A program made the position numbers and the translations under genes. Of a DNA stretch of 64,000 bases, positions 54,274 through 63,216 are shown in pieces. Numbering within the stretch: the stretch's first letter is position 1; every line of letters begins with the position of its first letter. The notes beneath the pieces were generated by a model that saw only the letters and a program-made list of their open reading frames with translations, was not told where the DNA came from and ran no database searches. The DNA comes from Coralloluteibacterium thermophilum (GTDB taxonomy: Bacteria > Pseudomonadota > Gammaproteobacteria > Xanthomonadales > Xanthomonadaceae): contig NZ_JBHSGG010000029.1 in assembly GCF_042654365.1 (NCBI RefSeq), positions 62,001 through 126,000 on the forward strand. Reading direction: 5' to 3'.

Positions 54274-54913
54274 AGCTGAGCATCCGTCCGCGGCGCCGCT
54301 CCGGGAGCTCGGGGTCGAAGGCGCGGCGCGACTCCGACGCCGTGTAGCCCTGGTGCTGCAGCGCCCGGGAGAAATGGTTGGCATTGCCGCGGCCGGGATC
54401 GGCGATGAGCACCTCGCAGTGCGCCTCCCCATGGCGGTGCAGCACCGCGGCCAGCAGGTCCACGTGGTCGCGCTCGTAGAGGATGTCGGCGCCGATGATG
54501 AGATCGAAGCGGCCGAGCGCGGCGTCGGTGCGCGCCCACGACAGGTGCCGGAAGGTCACGTGCGGCAGCCCGTTGGCGCTGGCGTTGTGCATGAGGAAGG
54601 TCTCCGCGAGCGGATGATGGTCGCTCGCCACCACCTGCGCCTCGCGCTGCTGCAGCACCAGGCTCGACAGACCGAGGCCGCAGCCGAGTTCGAGCACCCG
54701 CTTTCCGGCGACCTCAAAGGTGGTCATGGCCTCGGCCAGGGCGACGCCCGCCGGCCAGACCTGCCCGAACAGGCTCCAGTTGGCCGAGGAGATGCCGATG
54801 CGCTCGGCGGCGCCGTCGGCGTCGGAGAACTGCTGCCGGTCCTCGAGGGCGCGGATGCTGTAATGCCGGTCGCCGAGCTGCAGGCGCAGCTCGCGCGTGA
54901 GGTAACCAGGCAT
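54263..54913 (-). CDS. Class I SAM-dependent methyltransferase
   Basis: A 216-residue methyltransferase of the lysine-methyltransferase 16-like (METTL21-type) group. SAM-binding motif I is KRVLELGCGLGLSSLVL (about 73-89), motif II VVASDHHPLAETF, and the downstream FDLIIGADILYERDHVDLL is the post-motif region with a D/N-like site. The substrate protein is unknown. It overlaps the cysteine-cluster gene by 11 bp; the three small genes form an operon. The ATG at 54913 starts the family lead (GYLTRELRLQLGD). Confidence 0.88.
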   Translation of the reverse strand: MPGYLTRELRLQLGDRHYSIRALEDRQQFSDADGAAERIGISSANWSLFGQVWPAGVALAEAMTTFEVAGKRVLELGCGLGLSSLVLQQREAQVVASDHHPLAETFLMHNASANGLPHVTFRHLSWARTDAALGRFDLIIGADILYERDHVDLLAAVLHRHGEAHCEVLIADPGRGNANHFSRALQHQGYTASESRRAFDPELPERRRGRMLSYVR

Positions 54914-55080
54914 GGGGACTCCGGTTGCGCGCGGCGCCGGGAGACCGGACTGCACTGCGCGGGGTGGCCGACGCGGGTCACAGCCGCCGGAGGGACATCG
55001 GCCCGGACCGGGCGCGAAGCCGCCAGTCTACGCGCTTCGACGCCCGGCCACCTGAAGGCCGCCCGCCGGTACGGGGCGGT

Positions 55081-56580
55081 TCATTCCTCCGGCGCGCGGA
55101 TCCGGTCCTGCACCCCGGCCGCCTCGCGCGCGACCGCCTCGGCGGCCGTGCGCGCCGGCGCCACGTCCCAACCGCCGCCCAGGGCGGTGTACAGCGCGAC
55201 CTGCGCCAGGGCCAGTGCGCGCTCGGTGTCGAGCAGTTGGCGACGCGCTTCGACCAGCCCGTTCTCGGCGTCGAGGACGTCACCGAGGTTGGCCAGGCCG
55301 ACCTCGTAGGTGCGTCGCGCCATGGCGTGCGTGCGTTCGGCGCTGGCGAGGGCCGCGCGCCGCGCCTCGCGCTGCGCCCGCCGCGCCGCGAGCTGGGCCG
55401 CGGCCACCTCGACCTCCTGCAGCGCGGCGGCGAGCGCCTGGCGCAACTGCACGAAACCGGCGTCGGCCTGGGCGTCGGCGAGGTCGATGGCGGCGCGGCG
55501 CGCGCCGAAGTCGAGCCACGGAAAGCCGACCTGCACCGCGAGCTGGCGGAGGTCCGAGGCCGCGGAGAGGTCGTCCAGACCGAAGCCGCTGCGGCCGGCG
55601 GCGACGCTGGCGCCGATCTTCGGGAACAGGTCGCGGCGGCTCGCCAGCGCCGCGAGCTCCGCCCCCTCCAGGGCCGCGGCCGCGGCGATCACGTCCGGGC
55701 GACGGCGCAGCAGGTCGAGCGGCTGGCCCTGGGGGATCTCGGCATCGGCGAGCGGAATGCGCCCGTCGTCGCCGAGGCGCGCGCGTACGCTGCCGGGCGG
55801 GAGGTCGAGCAGCGTGTCGAGGGCGAAGGTCGCCTCGGCGAGGGCGGCGTCCAGGTCGCCGCGCTGCGCCTCCAGCGAGACACGCTGCGCAGCGGCGGCC
55901 TCCACGTCGAGGCGCGTCGCCTCGCCGAGACGGAAGCGTCCCTCGGCGACGCGCTCGAACTCCCGCGCCAGCCGCAGCGCGTCGTCGAGCAGGCTGCGCT
56001 GCGCCAGCAGGGCCCGCGCCTGCACGTAGCCCTGCGCGAGGTTGGACGCGACCGCCAGCCGCACCGCGACCAGCTGCGCCTCCGCGGCCTGCGCCTGGCG
56101 CGCGGCGCCGGCGCTGCGCAGGCGGTTGGCGCCGAACAGGTCGATCTCCCACTGCGCCTGCAGGGCGAGCTGCCAGGTCTCCACGCGCGCCTCGTCGTCG
56201 ATCCCCAGCGCCTGGCCCGGCGCGCTGTCGGCGAGCTGGCCGGTGTCGATCCACTGCCGGCTGCCCTGCCCGGCCAGGTCGAGCTGCGGATACAGCGCCG
56301 CGCGCGACTGCCGCAGCTGCGCGCGCGCGACCCGCAGCTCGGCCAGCGCGGCCTGCAGGTCGAGGTTGCGGGCGAGCGCGGTGGTCGCCAGTTCGGCCAG
56401 CAGCGGATCGTCGAAGGCCTCCCACCAGCGCGCCAGCGTCTCGGCGTCCACGGGGCGCGAGCCGCCCGCGGCATCGGTGTAGTAGGTCGCCGGCAGCGGC
56501 GCCGGCGGGCGCACCGGCGGCGTGCCGCAGGCCGCGACCAGGGCGACGGCCACGACGGCGGCGATACGGCGGAACCTCAT
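55081..56580 (-). CDS. RND efflux outer-membrane factor (NodT/OprM-type lipoprotein)
   Basis: The TolC-like outer-membrane channel of a tripartite RND pump, 499 residues. A lipoprotein signal (VAVALVAACG, Cys at about 19) is followed by ARWWEAFDDPLLAELATTALARNLDLQAALAEL (about 50-82) and two repeated helical halves; the second ends in LANLGDVLDAENGLVEARRQLLDTERALALAQVALYTALGGGW, the classic NodT motif. It is last of the operon, overlapping the permease by ATGA (56577-56580). No truncation. Confidence 0.93.
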   Translation of the reverse strand: MRFRRIAAVVAVALVAACGTPPVRPPAPLPATYYTDAAGGSRPVDAETLARWWEAFDDPLLAELATTALARNLDLQAALAELRVARAQLRQSRAALYPQLDLAGQGSRQWIDTGQLADSAPGQALGIDDEARVETWQLALQAQWEIDLFGANRLRSAGAARQAQAAEAQLVAVRLAVASNLAQGYVQARALLAQRSLLDDALRLAREFERVAEGRFRLGEATRLDVEAAAAQRVSLEAQRGDLDAALAEATFALDTLLDLPPGSVRARLGDDGRIPLADAEIPQGQPLDLLRRRPDVIAAAAALEGAELAALASRRDLFPKIGASVAAGRSGFGLDDLSAASDLRQLAVQVGFPWLDFGARRAAIDLADAQADAGFVQLRQALAAALQEVEVAAAQLAARRAQREARRAALASAERTHAMARRTYEVGLANLGDVLDAENGLVEARRQLLDTERALALAQVALYTALGGGWDVAPARTAAEAVAREAAGVQDRIRAPEE

Positions 56581-59500
56581 GCGGACGCCTCCCCGGTCTC
56601 GTCGTCGCGCACCCGGAACAGCAGCGCGTAGAGGCAGGGCACGACCACCAGGGTGAGCACGGTGGCGAAGGCGAGGCCGCCCATGATGGTCACCGCCATC
56701 GACGCGAACAGGTCGTCGAACAGCAGCGGCACCATGCCGAGCACGGTCGTGCCGGCGGCCATGGTGACGGGCACCAGGCGGCTGGTGGTTGCCTCCACCA
56801 CCGCATCGCGGCGCGGGTTGCCGGCGCCGATCTGGCGGTCGATCTCCTCCACCAGCACGATGGCGTTCTTGATCAGCAGGCCGGTGAGGCTGAGCAGGCC
56901 CAGCAGGGCGACGAAGCCGAACGGCTGGCCGCTGACCGCCAGGCCGATCGCGACGCCGCAGATCGACATCGGCACCACCAGCCAGATCACCACCGGCTGG
57001 CGCACGCGCGCGAACAGCAGCACGGTGACCAGCATCATGCCGAGGTAGGGCAGCGCCAGGGTCTGCATCAGCGCGGTCTGCGCATCGCCGGCGTCCTCGT
57101 ACTCGCCGCCCCAGGCCATGGCGTAGCCCGGCGGCAGCGGCATGGCCTCGACCGCATCGCGGATGCGCGCGTGTGCGTCGCTGGCCTGCACCCCGACCAC
57201 CGGCTCGGCGCGCACGGAGATGGTGCGCACGCGGTCGCGGCGCTGGATCACCGCCTCCTCCTGCACCGCCTCGACGCCGTCGGCGACCTGCCCGATGGGG
57301 ACGTAGCGCGCGGCCCCGGCGCTCCAGGCCAGGCGTTCGAGGAGGGCCTCCGGCGCGGGGCGCTCGGCCTCCGGCGCGCGCAGCAGCACCTGGCGCTGCT
57401 CGTCGCCCTCGCGCACCACCGCCAGCGGCACGCCTTCGGTGGCCATGGCCAGGGCCTGCGCCACGTCCTGCCGGCCCAGGCCGGCTTCCGCCATGCGCGA
57501 CAGGTCGAGACGGGGCCGCAGCACCGTCTCGCGTTCGCGCCAGTCGTTGCGGACGGCTTCCAGCGTGGGCTCGTCGCGCAGGATCGCCTCGGCCTCCTGC
57601 GCGATCCCGCGTAGCACCTGCGGCGACGGGCCGCTGAAGCGCACTTCCACGCGCGCCTCCGAGGCGGCACCGAACATCAGTCGCGAGGCATGCACCTGCA
57701 GCTCGGGGAAGCGCGCCGGCGCCTCGCGGTTGAAGCGCCCGGTGAGGTCGTCGAGCACGTCCGCATCGTCCACCAGCACGATGATCTGCGCGAACGAGGT
57801 GTCGGGCTGCTCCGGGGCGTAGGTCAGCATGAAGCGCGAGGCGCCCTGGCCGACGAAGGCGACGCGGCTGGCGATCTCGGGGAAGGCCTCGTCGAGATAA
57901 GCCTCGACCTCGCGGGTCGCGGCGTCGGTGGCGCGGATGTCGCTGCCCTGCCGGGTGTTGATGTCGATGAAGGCCATCGGTGTGGAGGCCGGCGGGAAGA
58001 AGGACTGCGGCAGGAAGGCGAAGCCGACCACGCACAGCACGGTGAGCCCGGCGGCCAGGGCCACGGTGAGGCCTGCCCGCCCCAGCCTGCGGTCGAGCAC
58101 GTGGCGGAAGCGTTCGTAGACGCGGCCCTGGTAGGGGCTCTCCGCGTCCTCGCCGGCGCCCTCGGCCTCGTCCTCCTCGCGTTCGCGCGCCTCGGGCGAG
58201 GCCAGCCACCAGTAGCCCAGCAGCGGCACCACGGTGATCGCCAGCACCCAGCTCAGCAGCAGCGAGATCAGGATCACCGAGAACAGCGAGAACAGGAACT
58301 CGCCGGTGGTGTCCTGCGACAGGCCGATGCCGGCGAAGGCGAGGATGCCGATCACCGTCGCCCCCAGCAGCGACCACTGGGTCGCCTTCACCGACTCGCT
58401 CGCCGCGCACAGCGCCGGGCGGCCCTGGCGCAGGCGCACCTGCATGCCGTCGCAGATGACCACGGCGTTGTCCACCAGCATGCCCATGGCGATCACCAGG
58501 GCGGCGAGCGACACGCGCTCGAGCTGCAGCCCGAGCATGTACATGGCCAGCAGGGTGCCGCCGACCGTCAGGAGCAGGACCGCGCCGATGATCACGCCGG
58601 CGCGCCAGCCCATCACCAGGCACAGCACGCCGATCACGATCGCCAGCGAGGTGGCGACGTTGATCGCGAAGCCGGTGACCGCCTCGTCCACGACCTGCGC
58701 CTGCTGGTAGATGGGATGCAGCTCGACCCCCAGCGGCAGGGTCGGTTCGAGCTGCGCCAAGGCAGCCTCGACCGCGTGGCCCACGTCGACGATGTTCACC
58801 GACGGCAGGCCGGCGATGCCGATGGTCAGCGCGTCGCGGCCGTCGTGGCGGATGATCTGGCGCGGACGCTCCTCGAACTCGCGGCGGATCTCGGCGATGT
58901 CGCCCAGCACCACGCGCGCCTCGCCGCGCCCCACCGGCAGCGCGCGCAGCGCTTCCAGAGAGTCGTAGGCGCCGCCGGTGCCGATGCGCAGGAACAGGTC
59001 GCCGCTGCGCAGCCCGCCGGCATACAGCTCGGTCTCCGCGTCGGCCAGGGCCCCGGCGATCTCCTCGGGGGCGATGCGCAGCGCCGCCAGGCGCGCCTGC
59101 GGGATCTCGACGACGAAGCGCTCCGCGACCGCGCCGGCGATCTCGACCTTGCCGACGCCCTCGACCGTCAGCAGGCCGCGGCGCAGCGCCTTGGCGGCCT
59201 CGTGCAGCTCGGTGCGCGTGAGCCCGTCGCCGGTCATCGCGTAGTAGATGCCGAACACGTCGCCGAAGTCGTCGTTGACCACCGGCGCCTGCGCGCCCGG
59301 CGGCAGTTGCCCCGCCGCGTCGCCGATCTTGCGCCGCAGCTCGTCCCAGATCTGCGGGATCTGCGCGCTGCTGTAGCTTTCCCGGATCTCCAGCCGCAGC
59401 TCGGAGTAGCCCGCGATCGATTTGGTGCGTACCCGCTTGAGCTGGTCGAGCTGCTGCACCGCGCTTTCGAGCACGTCGCTCACCTCGCGCTCGACCTGCT

Positions 59501-59669
59501 CCGCGCTGGCGCCGGGGTAGACCGTGGTGACCACGGCCTCCTTGATGGTGAACTCCGGGTCTTCCAGGCGTTCGAGGTTGAAGTAGGCGAACACGCCCCC
59601 GACGAGGCAGGCCAGGATCAGCAGCCAGACGTTGACCGGGTTGCGGATGGCGTAGCGCGCGACGTCCAT
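56577..59669 (-). CDS. RND efflux inner-membrane pump
   Basis: A 1030-residue RND transporter with 12 membrane segments. It resembles HAE1-type pumps; GxxxD-region TM4 reads GMLVDNAVVICDGM, so the second proton-relay Asp is Asn while the first stays; Lys of TM10 is kept in LLIKNAIVLVEE. The porter domain has VVTTVYPGASAEQVEREVSDVLESAVQQLDQLKRVRT (about 47-83). It is the middle gene of the operon, 6 bp after the membrane fusion gene and overlapping the outer-membrane gene by 4 bp. Substrates unknown. No local TetR or two-component regulator is seen. Confidence 0.93.
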   Translation of the reverse strand: MDVARYAIRNPVNVWLLILACLVGGVFAYFNLERLEDPEFTIKEAVVTTVYPGASAEQVEREVSDVLESAVQQLDQLKRVRTKSIAGYSELRLEIRESYSSAQIPQIWDELRRKIGDAAGQLPPGAQAPVVNDDFGDVFGIYYAMTGDGLTRTELHEAAKALRRGLLTVEGVGKVEIAGAVAERFVVEIPQARLAALRIAPEEIAGALADAETELYAGGLRSGDLFLRIGTGGAYDSLEALRALPVGRGEARVVLGDIAEIRREFEERPRQIIRHDGRDALTIGIAGLPSVNIVDVGHAVEAALAQLEPTLPLGVELHPIYQQAQVVDEAVTGFAINVATSLAIVIGVLCLVMGWRAGVIIGAVLLLTVGGTLLAMYMLGLQLERVSLAALVIAMGMLVDNAVVICDGMQVRLRQGRPALCAASESVKATQWSLLGATVIGILAFAGIGLSQDTTGEFLFSLFSVILISLLLSWVLAITVVPLLGYWWLASPEAREREEDEAEGAGEDAESPYQGRVYERFRHVLDRRLGRAGLTVALAAGLTVLCVVGFAFLPQSFFPPASTPMAFIDINTRQGSDIRATDAATREVEAYLDEAFPEIASRVAFVGQGASRFMLTYAPEQPDTSFAQIIVLVDDADVLDDLTGRFNREAPARFPELQVHASRLMFGAASEARVEVRFSGPSPQVLRGIAQEAEAILRDEPTLEAVRNDWRERETVLRPRLDLSRMAEAGLGRQDVAQALAMATEGVPLAVVREGDEQRQVLLRAPEAERPAPEALLERLAWSAGAARYVPIGQVADGVEAVQEEAVIQRRDRVRTISVRAEPVVGVQASDAHARIRDAVEAMPLPPGYAMAWGGEYEDAGDAQTALMQTLALPYLGMMLVTVLLFARVRQPVVIWLVVPMSICGVAIGLAVSGQPFGFVALLGLLSLTGLLIKNAIVLVEEIDRQIGAGNPRRDAVVEATTSRLVPVTMAAGTTVLGMVPLLFDDLFASMAVTIMGGLAFATVLTLVVVPCLYALLFRVRDDETGEASA

Positions 59670-59675
59670 GCGGGA

Positions 59676-60734
59676 CTACTGGCGGATCCGCGGCTCGACC
59701 GCCTGCCCGTCCAGGAGCAGGCGCGCTCCCGCCACCACGACCCGCGCCGACGCGTCGAGCGGGCCCTCGACCAGAGCGTGGTCGCCCTCGATGGCGAGCA
59801 GGCGCACCGGCACCGGGCGGGCGGTGTCGCCGTCGTCCACCGTCCAGACCACGGCGCTGCCGGCCGGGTCGCTCACCACCGCAGAGACCGGCACCCGCGC
59901 CTGCCCCGCCGGCAGCGCCGGCGGGCGCGGATCGTCGATGGTCACCCGCACCGCCATGCCCGGCAGCAGATTGATGCCCTCCGGCGGCGCGCCGCGCAGC
60001 ACCAGGCGATAGGTGCGGGCCTGGCCGTCCGGCGTGGTCGCGTGTTCGTGGTAGCGCAGCGCAAGCTCCGGGCCGTCGCGCAGCGAGAGCACGCGGCCGC
60101 GCGCGGCGAGCTGCGGGCCGAAGACCATGCGGGCCGCGTCGGCCTCGGGCACGTCCACCGCCACTTCGACCACGCCGGCATCCTGCATGCGCAGCACCGG
60201 CTCGCCGGCGGGCACCACCACGCCGGCCGCCACGAGACGGCGCCCGACCACGCCGTCGTAGGGCGCCGTGAGCCGCGCGTAGCCCACCTGGCGCGCGGCG
60301 GCATCGCGGTTGGCGCGCGCGCCCGCGAGCTGGGCCTCGGCCTGCTCCACCGCCGCCGGCGCGAGGATGCCCTCGTCGCGCAGCGTGCGACGGCGCGCCA
60401 CGTCGGCCTCGATCGTGCTCAGCGCGACCTCGGCTTCGCGCAGTTGCAGGCGGTAGTCGGTGTCGTCGAGCTCGGCCAGCACCTGCCCGCGCCGCACCGG
60501 CTCGCCGTCCGCGACCGCGATGCGCTGCACCCTGCCCCCGGCCTGGAAGGCGAGATCGGTGCCTTCGGCGGCCTCGACCCGACCCGGGTAGGTCAGGACC
60601 CGCGGCGCGCTGCCCGCCGCCTCGACCGGCTGCACGATCACCGGCCGCGGCGGCGGCGGTGCGCCCGGCTCGCCGCCGCAGGCGGCGAGGCCCAGCGCGG
60701 CGGCGAGGGGCAGAAGAAGGGATCGACGGTGCAT
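59676..60734 (-). CDS. RND membrane-fusion protein (periplasmic adaptor) lipoprotein
   Basis: The adaptor of the pump, 352 residues. A lipoprotein signal (LGLAACG, Cys at about 19) precedes the barrel-sandwich parts: TDLAFQAGGRVQRIAVADGEPVRRGQVLAELDDTDYRLQL (about 58-97), a short coiled-coil hairpin (about 98-150), then YARLTAPYDGVVGRRLVAAG, and the beta-barrel region. It starts the efflux operon. A TTGACT (60779-60784, minus strand) lies upstream without a proper -10 partner. Adapted to the adjacent HAE1-type pump. Confidence 0.92.
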   Translation of the reverse strand: MHRRSLLLPLAAALGLAACGGEPGAPPPPRPVIVQPVEAAGSAPRVLTYPGRVEAAEGTDLAFQAGGRVQRIAVADGEPVRRGQVLAELDDTDYRLQLREAEVALSTIEADVARRRTLRDEGILAPAAVEQAEAQLAGARANRDAAARQVGYARLTAPYDGVVGRRLVAAGVVVPAGEPVLRMQDAGVVEVAVDVPEADAARMVFGPQLAARGRVLSLRDGPELALRYHEHATTPDGQARTYRLVLRGAPPEGINLLPGMAVRVTIDDPRPPALPAGQARVPVSAVVSDPAGSAVVWTVDDGDTARPVPVRLLAIEGDHALVEGPLDASARVVVAGARLLLDGQAVEPRIRQ

Positions 60735-60879
60735 CGGCCTGCGGGTGGGTGCAAAGCGACTATCGTTACCGACCGGCGAGTCAATCGCGGGTGAACGGCC
60801 GCCGCGAGGGCCGCCGCGCGGACACGGGCAGGGCGACGCGCCGCCGCGCCCGCGACGGCCGTCGTCCCGGCTGCGCGCC

Positions 60880-61323
60880 TTACTTGATGAGGCGCAGGGT
60901 GAAGGGGTAGCGGTAGGCCACGCCCTCGTTCGCCTTGATGGCGGCGACGATGGTCAGCACCAGCCACGCCACGCCGACCGCGAACGCGGCCAGGTAGAAC
61001 AGGACGCCGATCAGCACGATCAGCAGCACGGTGCCGACCGCCGACAGCGCGAGGATGGCGATGGCGACGGTGATGTTGAAGTTGAGCGCCTCCTTGGCCT
61101 GGTCGTCCACGAACGGCATGGTGTCCTTCTTGACCAGCCACACGATCAGCGGGCCCAGGATGGCGCCGATGACCGAGATCAGCGCGGTGAGCGCGACGAT
61201 GTGGGCGATCATGGCCCACTGCCGTTCCTCGGGCGTCGGGACGCCCGCCACCGGCGGCGGCGTGCTGCCGTAGGGCGGCGGCGTCTGCGGGGGCGGCGTG
61301 GCGCCGGGAATGTGTTCGGACAT
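60880..61323 (-). CDS. DUF4870-like membrane protein
   Basis: A 147-residue inner-membrane protein with a proline-rich cytosolic lead (about 1-32: PPPQTPPPYGSTPPPV) then a Trp-initiated region EERQWAMIAHIVAL and about three hydrophobic segments (35-60, 82-105, 108-130). The loop WLVKKDTMPFVDDQAKEALNFN is the DUF4870 hallmark. Ends in GVAYRYPFTLRLIK. Function unknown. It is a monocistronic gene convergent with nothing; downstream lies the RND operon. Confidence 0.88.
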   Translation of the reverse strand: MSEHIPGATPPPQTPPPYGSTPPPVAGVPTPEERQWAMIAHIVALTALISVIGAILGPLIVWLVKKDTMPFVDDQAKEALNFNITVAIAILALSAVGTVLLIVLIGVLFYLAAFAVGVAWLVLTIVAAIKANEGVAYRYPFTLRLIK

Positions 61324-61489
61324 GACAGGCTCCCTGGGGTGGTCGGGGCGGCAGCGCCGCAGTGCCCCGAGCGTCGGCGCCCCTTCCGGAGGTGTCAATA
61401 CGCCGGACGGCACGGGTACCGGCATGCCGGCTTGAGGCCGCCTTCAACCGGCCTGCCCCAGTCTGCGGGGCGTGCCGCCAGGATCCGCC

Positions 61490-62437
61490 GTGTCCGACTG
61501 CCCCGCGCATGCCCTCGCCCGCCCCGCTGCCGACCGCGCCCGGCGATGGCTGCGCCTGCTGGCCGCACCGCTGCTGCTGGGCCTGGTCCTGGCGGCGGTC
61601 GAACCCGCGGCCGCGCTCGCCGCGCTCCGGGGCGCCGGCCCCGGCTGGCTGCTCGCGGCACTGCTCCTGGTGCAGGCGCAGATCGTGGTTTCGGCGCTGC
61701 GCTGGCGCTTCACCGCCGCGCGGCTGGGACAGCGGATGGCGCGCCGGCGCGCGGTCTCGGAGTACTACCTCGCGACCCTGCTCAACCAGACCACGCCCGG
61801 CGGCGTCGGCGGCGACGCGGCGCGGGCCTGGCGCACGCGCGCGACGGCGGGCCGCCTCAACACCGCGGTGCGCGCCGTGGTGCTGGAGCGCCTCGGCGGA
61901 CAGGTGGCCTTCTTCGCCGTCGCCGCCACCGGGCTCGCGGCATGGCCGTTGCTCGGCCGCGGCAGCGCGCCGCGCGACGCCGCCGTCCTGCTCGCCGCGG
62001 GCGCCGGGGTCCTGCTCCTGGGCGCCCTGCTCACGGCGCTCGTGGCGCGTCGCGGTCCGCCGGCCGCGCGCCGGGCGCTGCACGGGCTCTGGCCGGACCT
62101 GCGCCGGGCCTGGTTCGTGCGGAGCGCATGGCTGGTGCAGGGGATCCTCAGCACCGCCGTCGTGGCCACCTACATCGGCGTGTTCGCGCTGTGCGCCCGC
62201 GCGCTGGGCGACCCGCTGCCGCCGGCCGCCCTCGCGACCGCCGTCCCGCTGGTCCTCCTGGCCATGCTGCTGCCGGTCTCCGTCGGCGGCTGGGGCGTGC
62301 GCGAAGCCACCGCGGCGGCGCTGTGGCCCCTGTTCGGCCTGCCTGCCGCGCACGGCGTGGCCGCCTCCGTGCTCTATGGCCTGGTCAACCTCGCCGGTGC
62401 CCTGCCCGGCCTGCTGCGCGTGCTGCGCCGGCCGTGA
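61490..62437 (+). CDS. Flippase-like integral membrane protein (LPG synthase TM/AglD type)
   Basis: A 315-residue protein of the lysylphosphatidylglycerol synthase TM-region/UPF0104 group, with seven or eight membrane segments (about 20-40, 50-72, 115-135, 140-160, 205-230, 235-262, 270-285, 290-308). A conserved basic loop WRFTAARLGQRMARRRAVSEYYLATLLNQTTPGGVGGDAARAW (about 65-110) is diagnostic. The GTG at 61490 has AGGA at 61480-61483; a GTG at 61472 lacks one. It overlaps the convergent CDP-alcohol transferase gene by 53 bp. Likely lipid-linked sugar or phospholipid handling. Confidence 0.85.
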   Translation: MSDCPAHALARPAADRARRWLRLLAAPLLLGLVLAAVEPAAALAALRGAGPGWLLAALLLVQAQIVVSALRWRFTAARLGQRMARRRAVSEYYLATLLNQTTPGGVGGDAARAWRTRATAGRLNTAVRAVVLERLGGQVAFFAVAATGLAAWPLLGRGSAPRDAAVLLAAGAGVLLLGALLTALVARRGPPAARRALHGLWPDLRRAWFVRSAWLVQGILSTAVVATYIGVFALCARALGDPLPPAALATAVPLVLLAMLLPVSVGGWGVREATAAALWPLFGLPAAHGVAASVLYGLVNLAGALPGLLRVLRRP

Positions 62438-63209
62438 GCCGACGCCGCCGGGACAGCCAGCGCAGGTCCGCGGCGAACGAACCGGTGAGCCCCGCCAGCG
62501 CGACCAGCGCCAGCGCCGGGCTCCACGGCGGCACGAACCACGGCGACAGCAGCGCGCACAGCACCGACACCTGCACCACGCACCAGGCCTTGCGCCGCCG
62601 CGACGGCGGCAGCGGCGCGCGCAGCCACGGCAGGCATCGTCCGGCGAGCACGAAGGCGTAGCGCATGGCGCCGATCGCCAGGACCCACGGCCCGGCCTTG
62701 CCGAGCTGCCAGACGATCAGCGCCAGCACCAGGATCAGGAAGGCATCGACCTCCAGGTCGTAGCGCTCGCCGAAGGCCGAGGCGGTCCCGGCGCGCCGCG
62801 CGAGGCGACCGTCCACGCCGTCGAGCGCCAGCGCGGCGAGCGCCAGCGCCACCGGCAGCCAGAGCGCGGGCGCATCCGCCGGCAGCCGGGCCGCATCGAC
62901 CGCGAGCCCGGCGAAGGCGGCGGCGACCGCGAGGCGCACCGTTGTGACGTGGTTGCCGGTGCCGAAGCGCGCAGGGGGATGCGCCCGCCGCGCGCCGACC
63001 AGCACCGCCGCGGCACCGGCGAGATGGACCACGACGGCCACCGCCACGACGGCGGCGCCCAGGCCGAACAGGTCCCGCAGCAGGACGGCGGCCGCGGCGG
63101 CCAGCAGCAGTCCTCCGGCGAGCGCGGGGAGCGTGCCCCGCGGCAGCCGGCCGGGGCGTGCCGCATCCGTCGGGCAGCGCGATCGGAGGGGCTCCGGACG
63201 CGCGGCCAT
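62385..63209 (-). CDS. CDP-alcohol phosphatidyltransferase family protein
   Basis: A 274-residue membrane enzyme transferring a phosphatidyl-type group from CDP-alcohol to an alcohol. The catalytic CDP-AP motif is perfect: D130-x2-D133-G-x2-A137-R-x8-G147-x3-D151-x3-D155. About six membrane segments, first at residues 28-46. Ends with a basic tail SRRRRLTAGAARAAGRAG. It starts 7 bp after ribA on the minus strand and overlaps the flippase-like gene. The exact phospholipid is unknown. Confidence 0.88.
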   Translation of the reverse strand: MAARPEPLRSRCPTDAARPGRLPRGTLPALAGGLLLAAAAAVLLRDLFGLGAAVVAVAVVVHLAGAAAVLVGARRAHPPARFGTGNHVTTVRLAVAAAFAGLAVDAARLPADAPALWLPVALALAALALDGVDGRLARRAGTASAFGERYDLEVDAFLILVLALIVWQLGKAGPWVLAIGAMRYAFVLAGRCLPWLRAPLPPSRRRKAWCVVQVSVLCALLSPWFVPPWSPALALVALAGLTGSFAADLRWLSRRRRLTAGAARAAGRAGHRRG

Positions 63210-63216
63210 GTGCGCC

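Noticed and set aside
60759..60784. Promoter for the RND operon (TTGACT and GATAGT, minus strand)
   Set aside because: The boxes are only 14 bp apart, too close for sigma-70, so not listed as a promoter.
57690..60794. A 1034-aa plus-strand frame over the RND operon
   Set aside because: It is antisense to the pump and adaptor genes, which carry complete family motifs.
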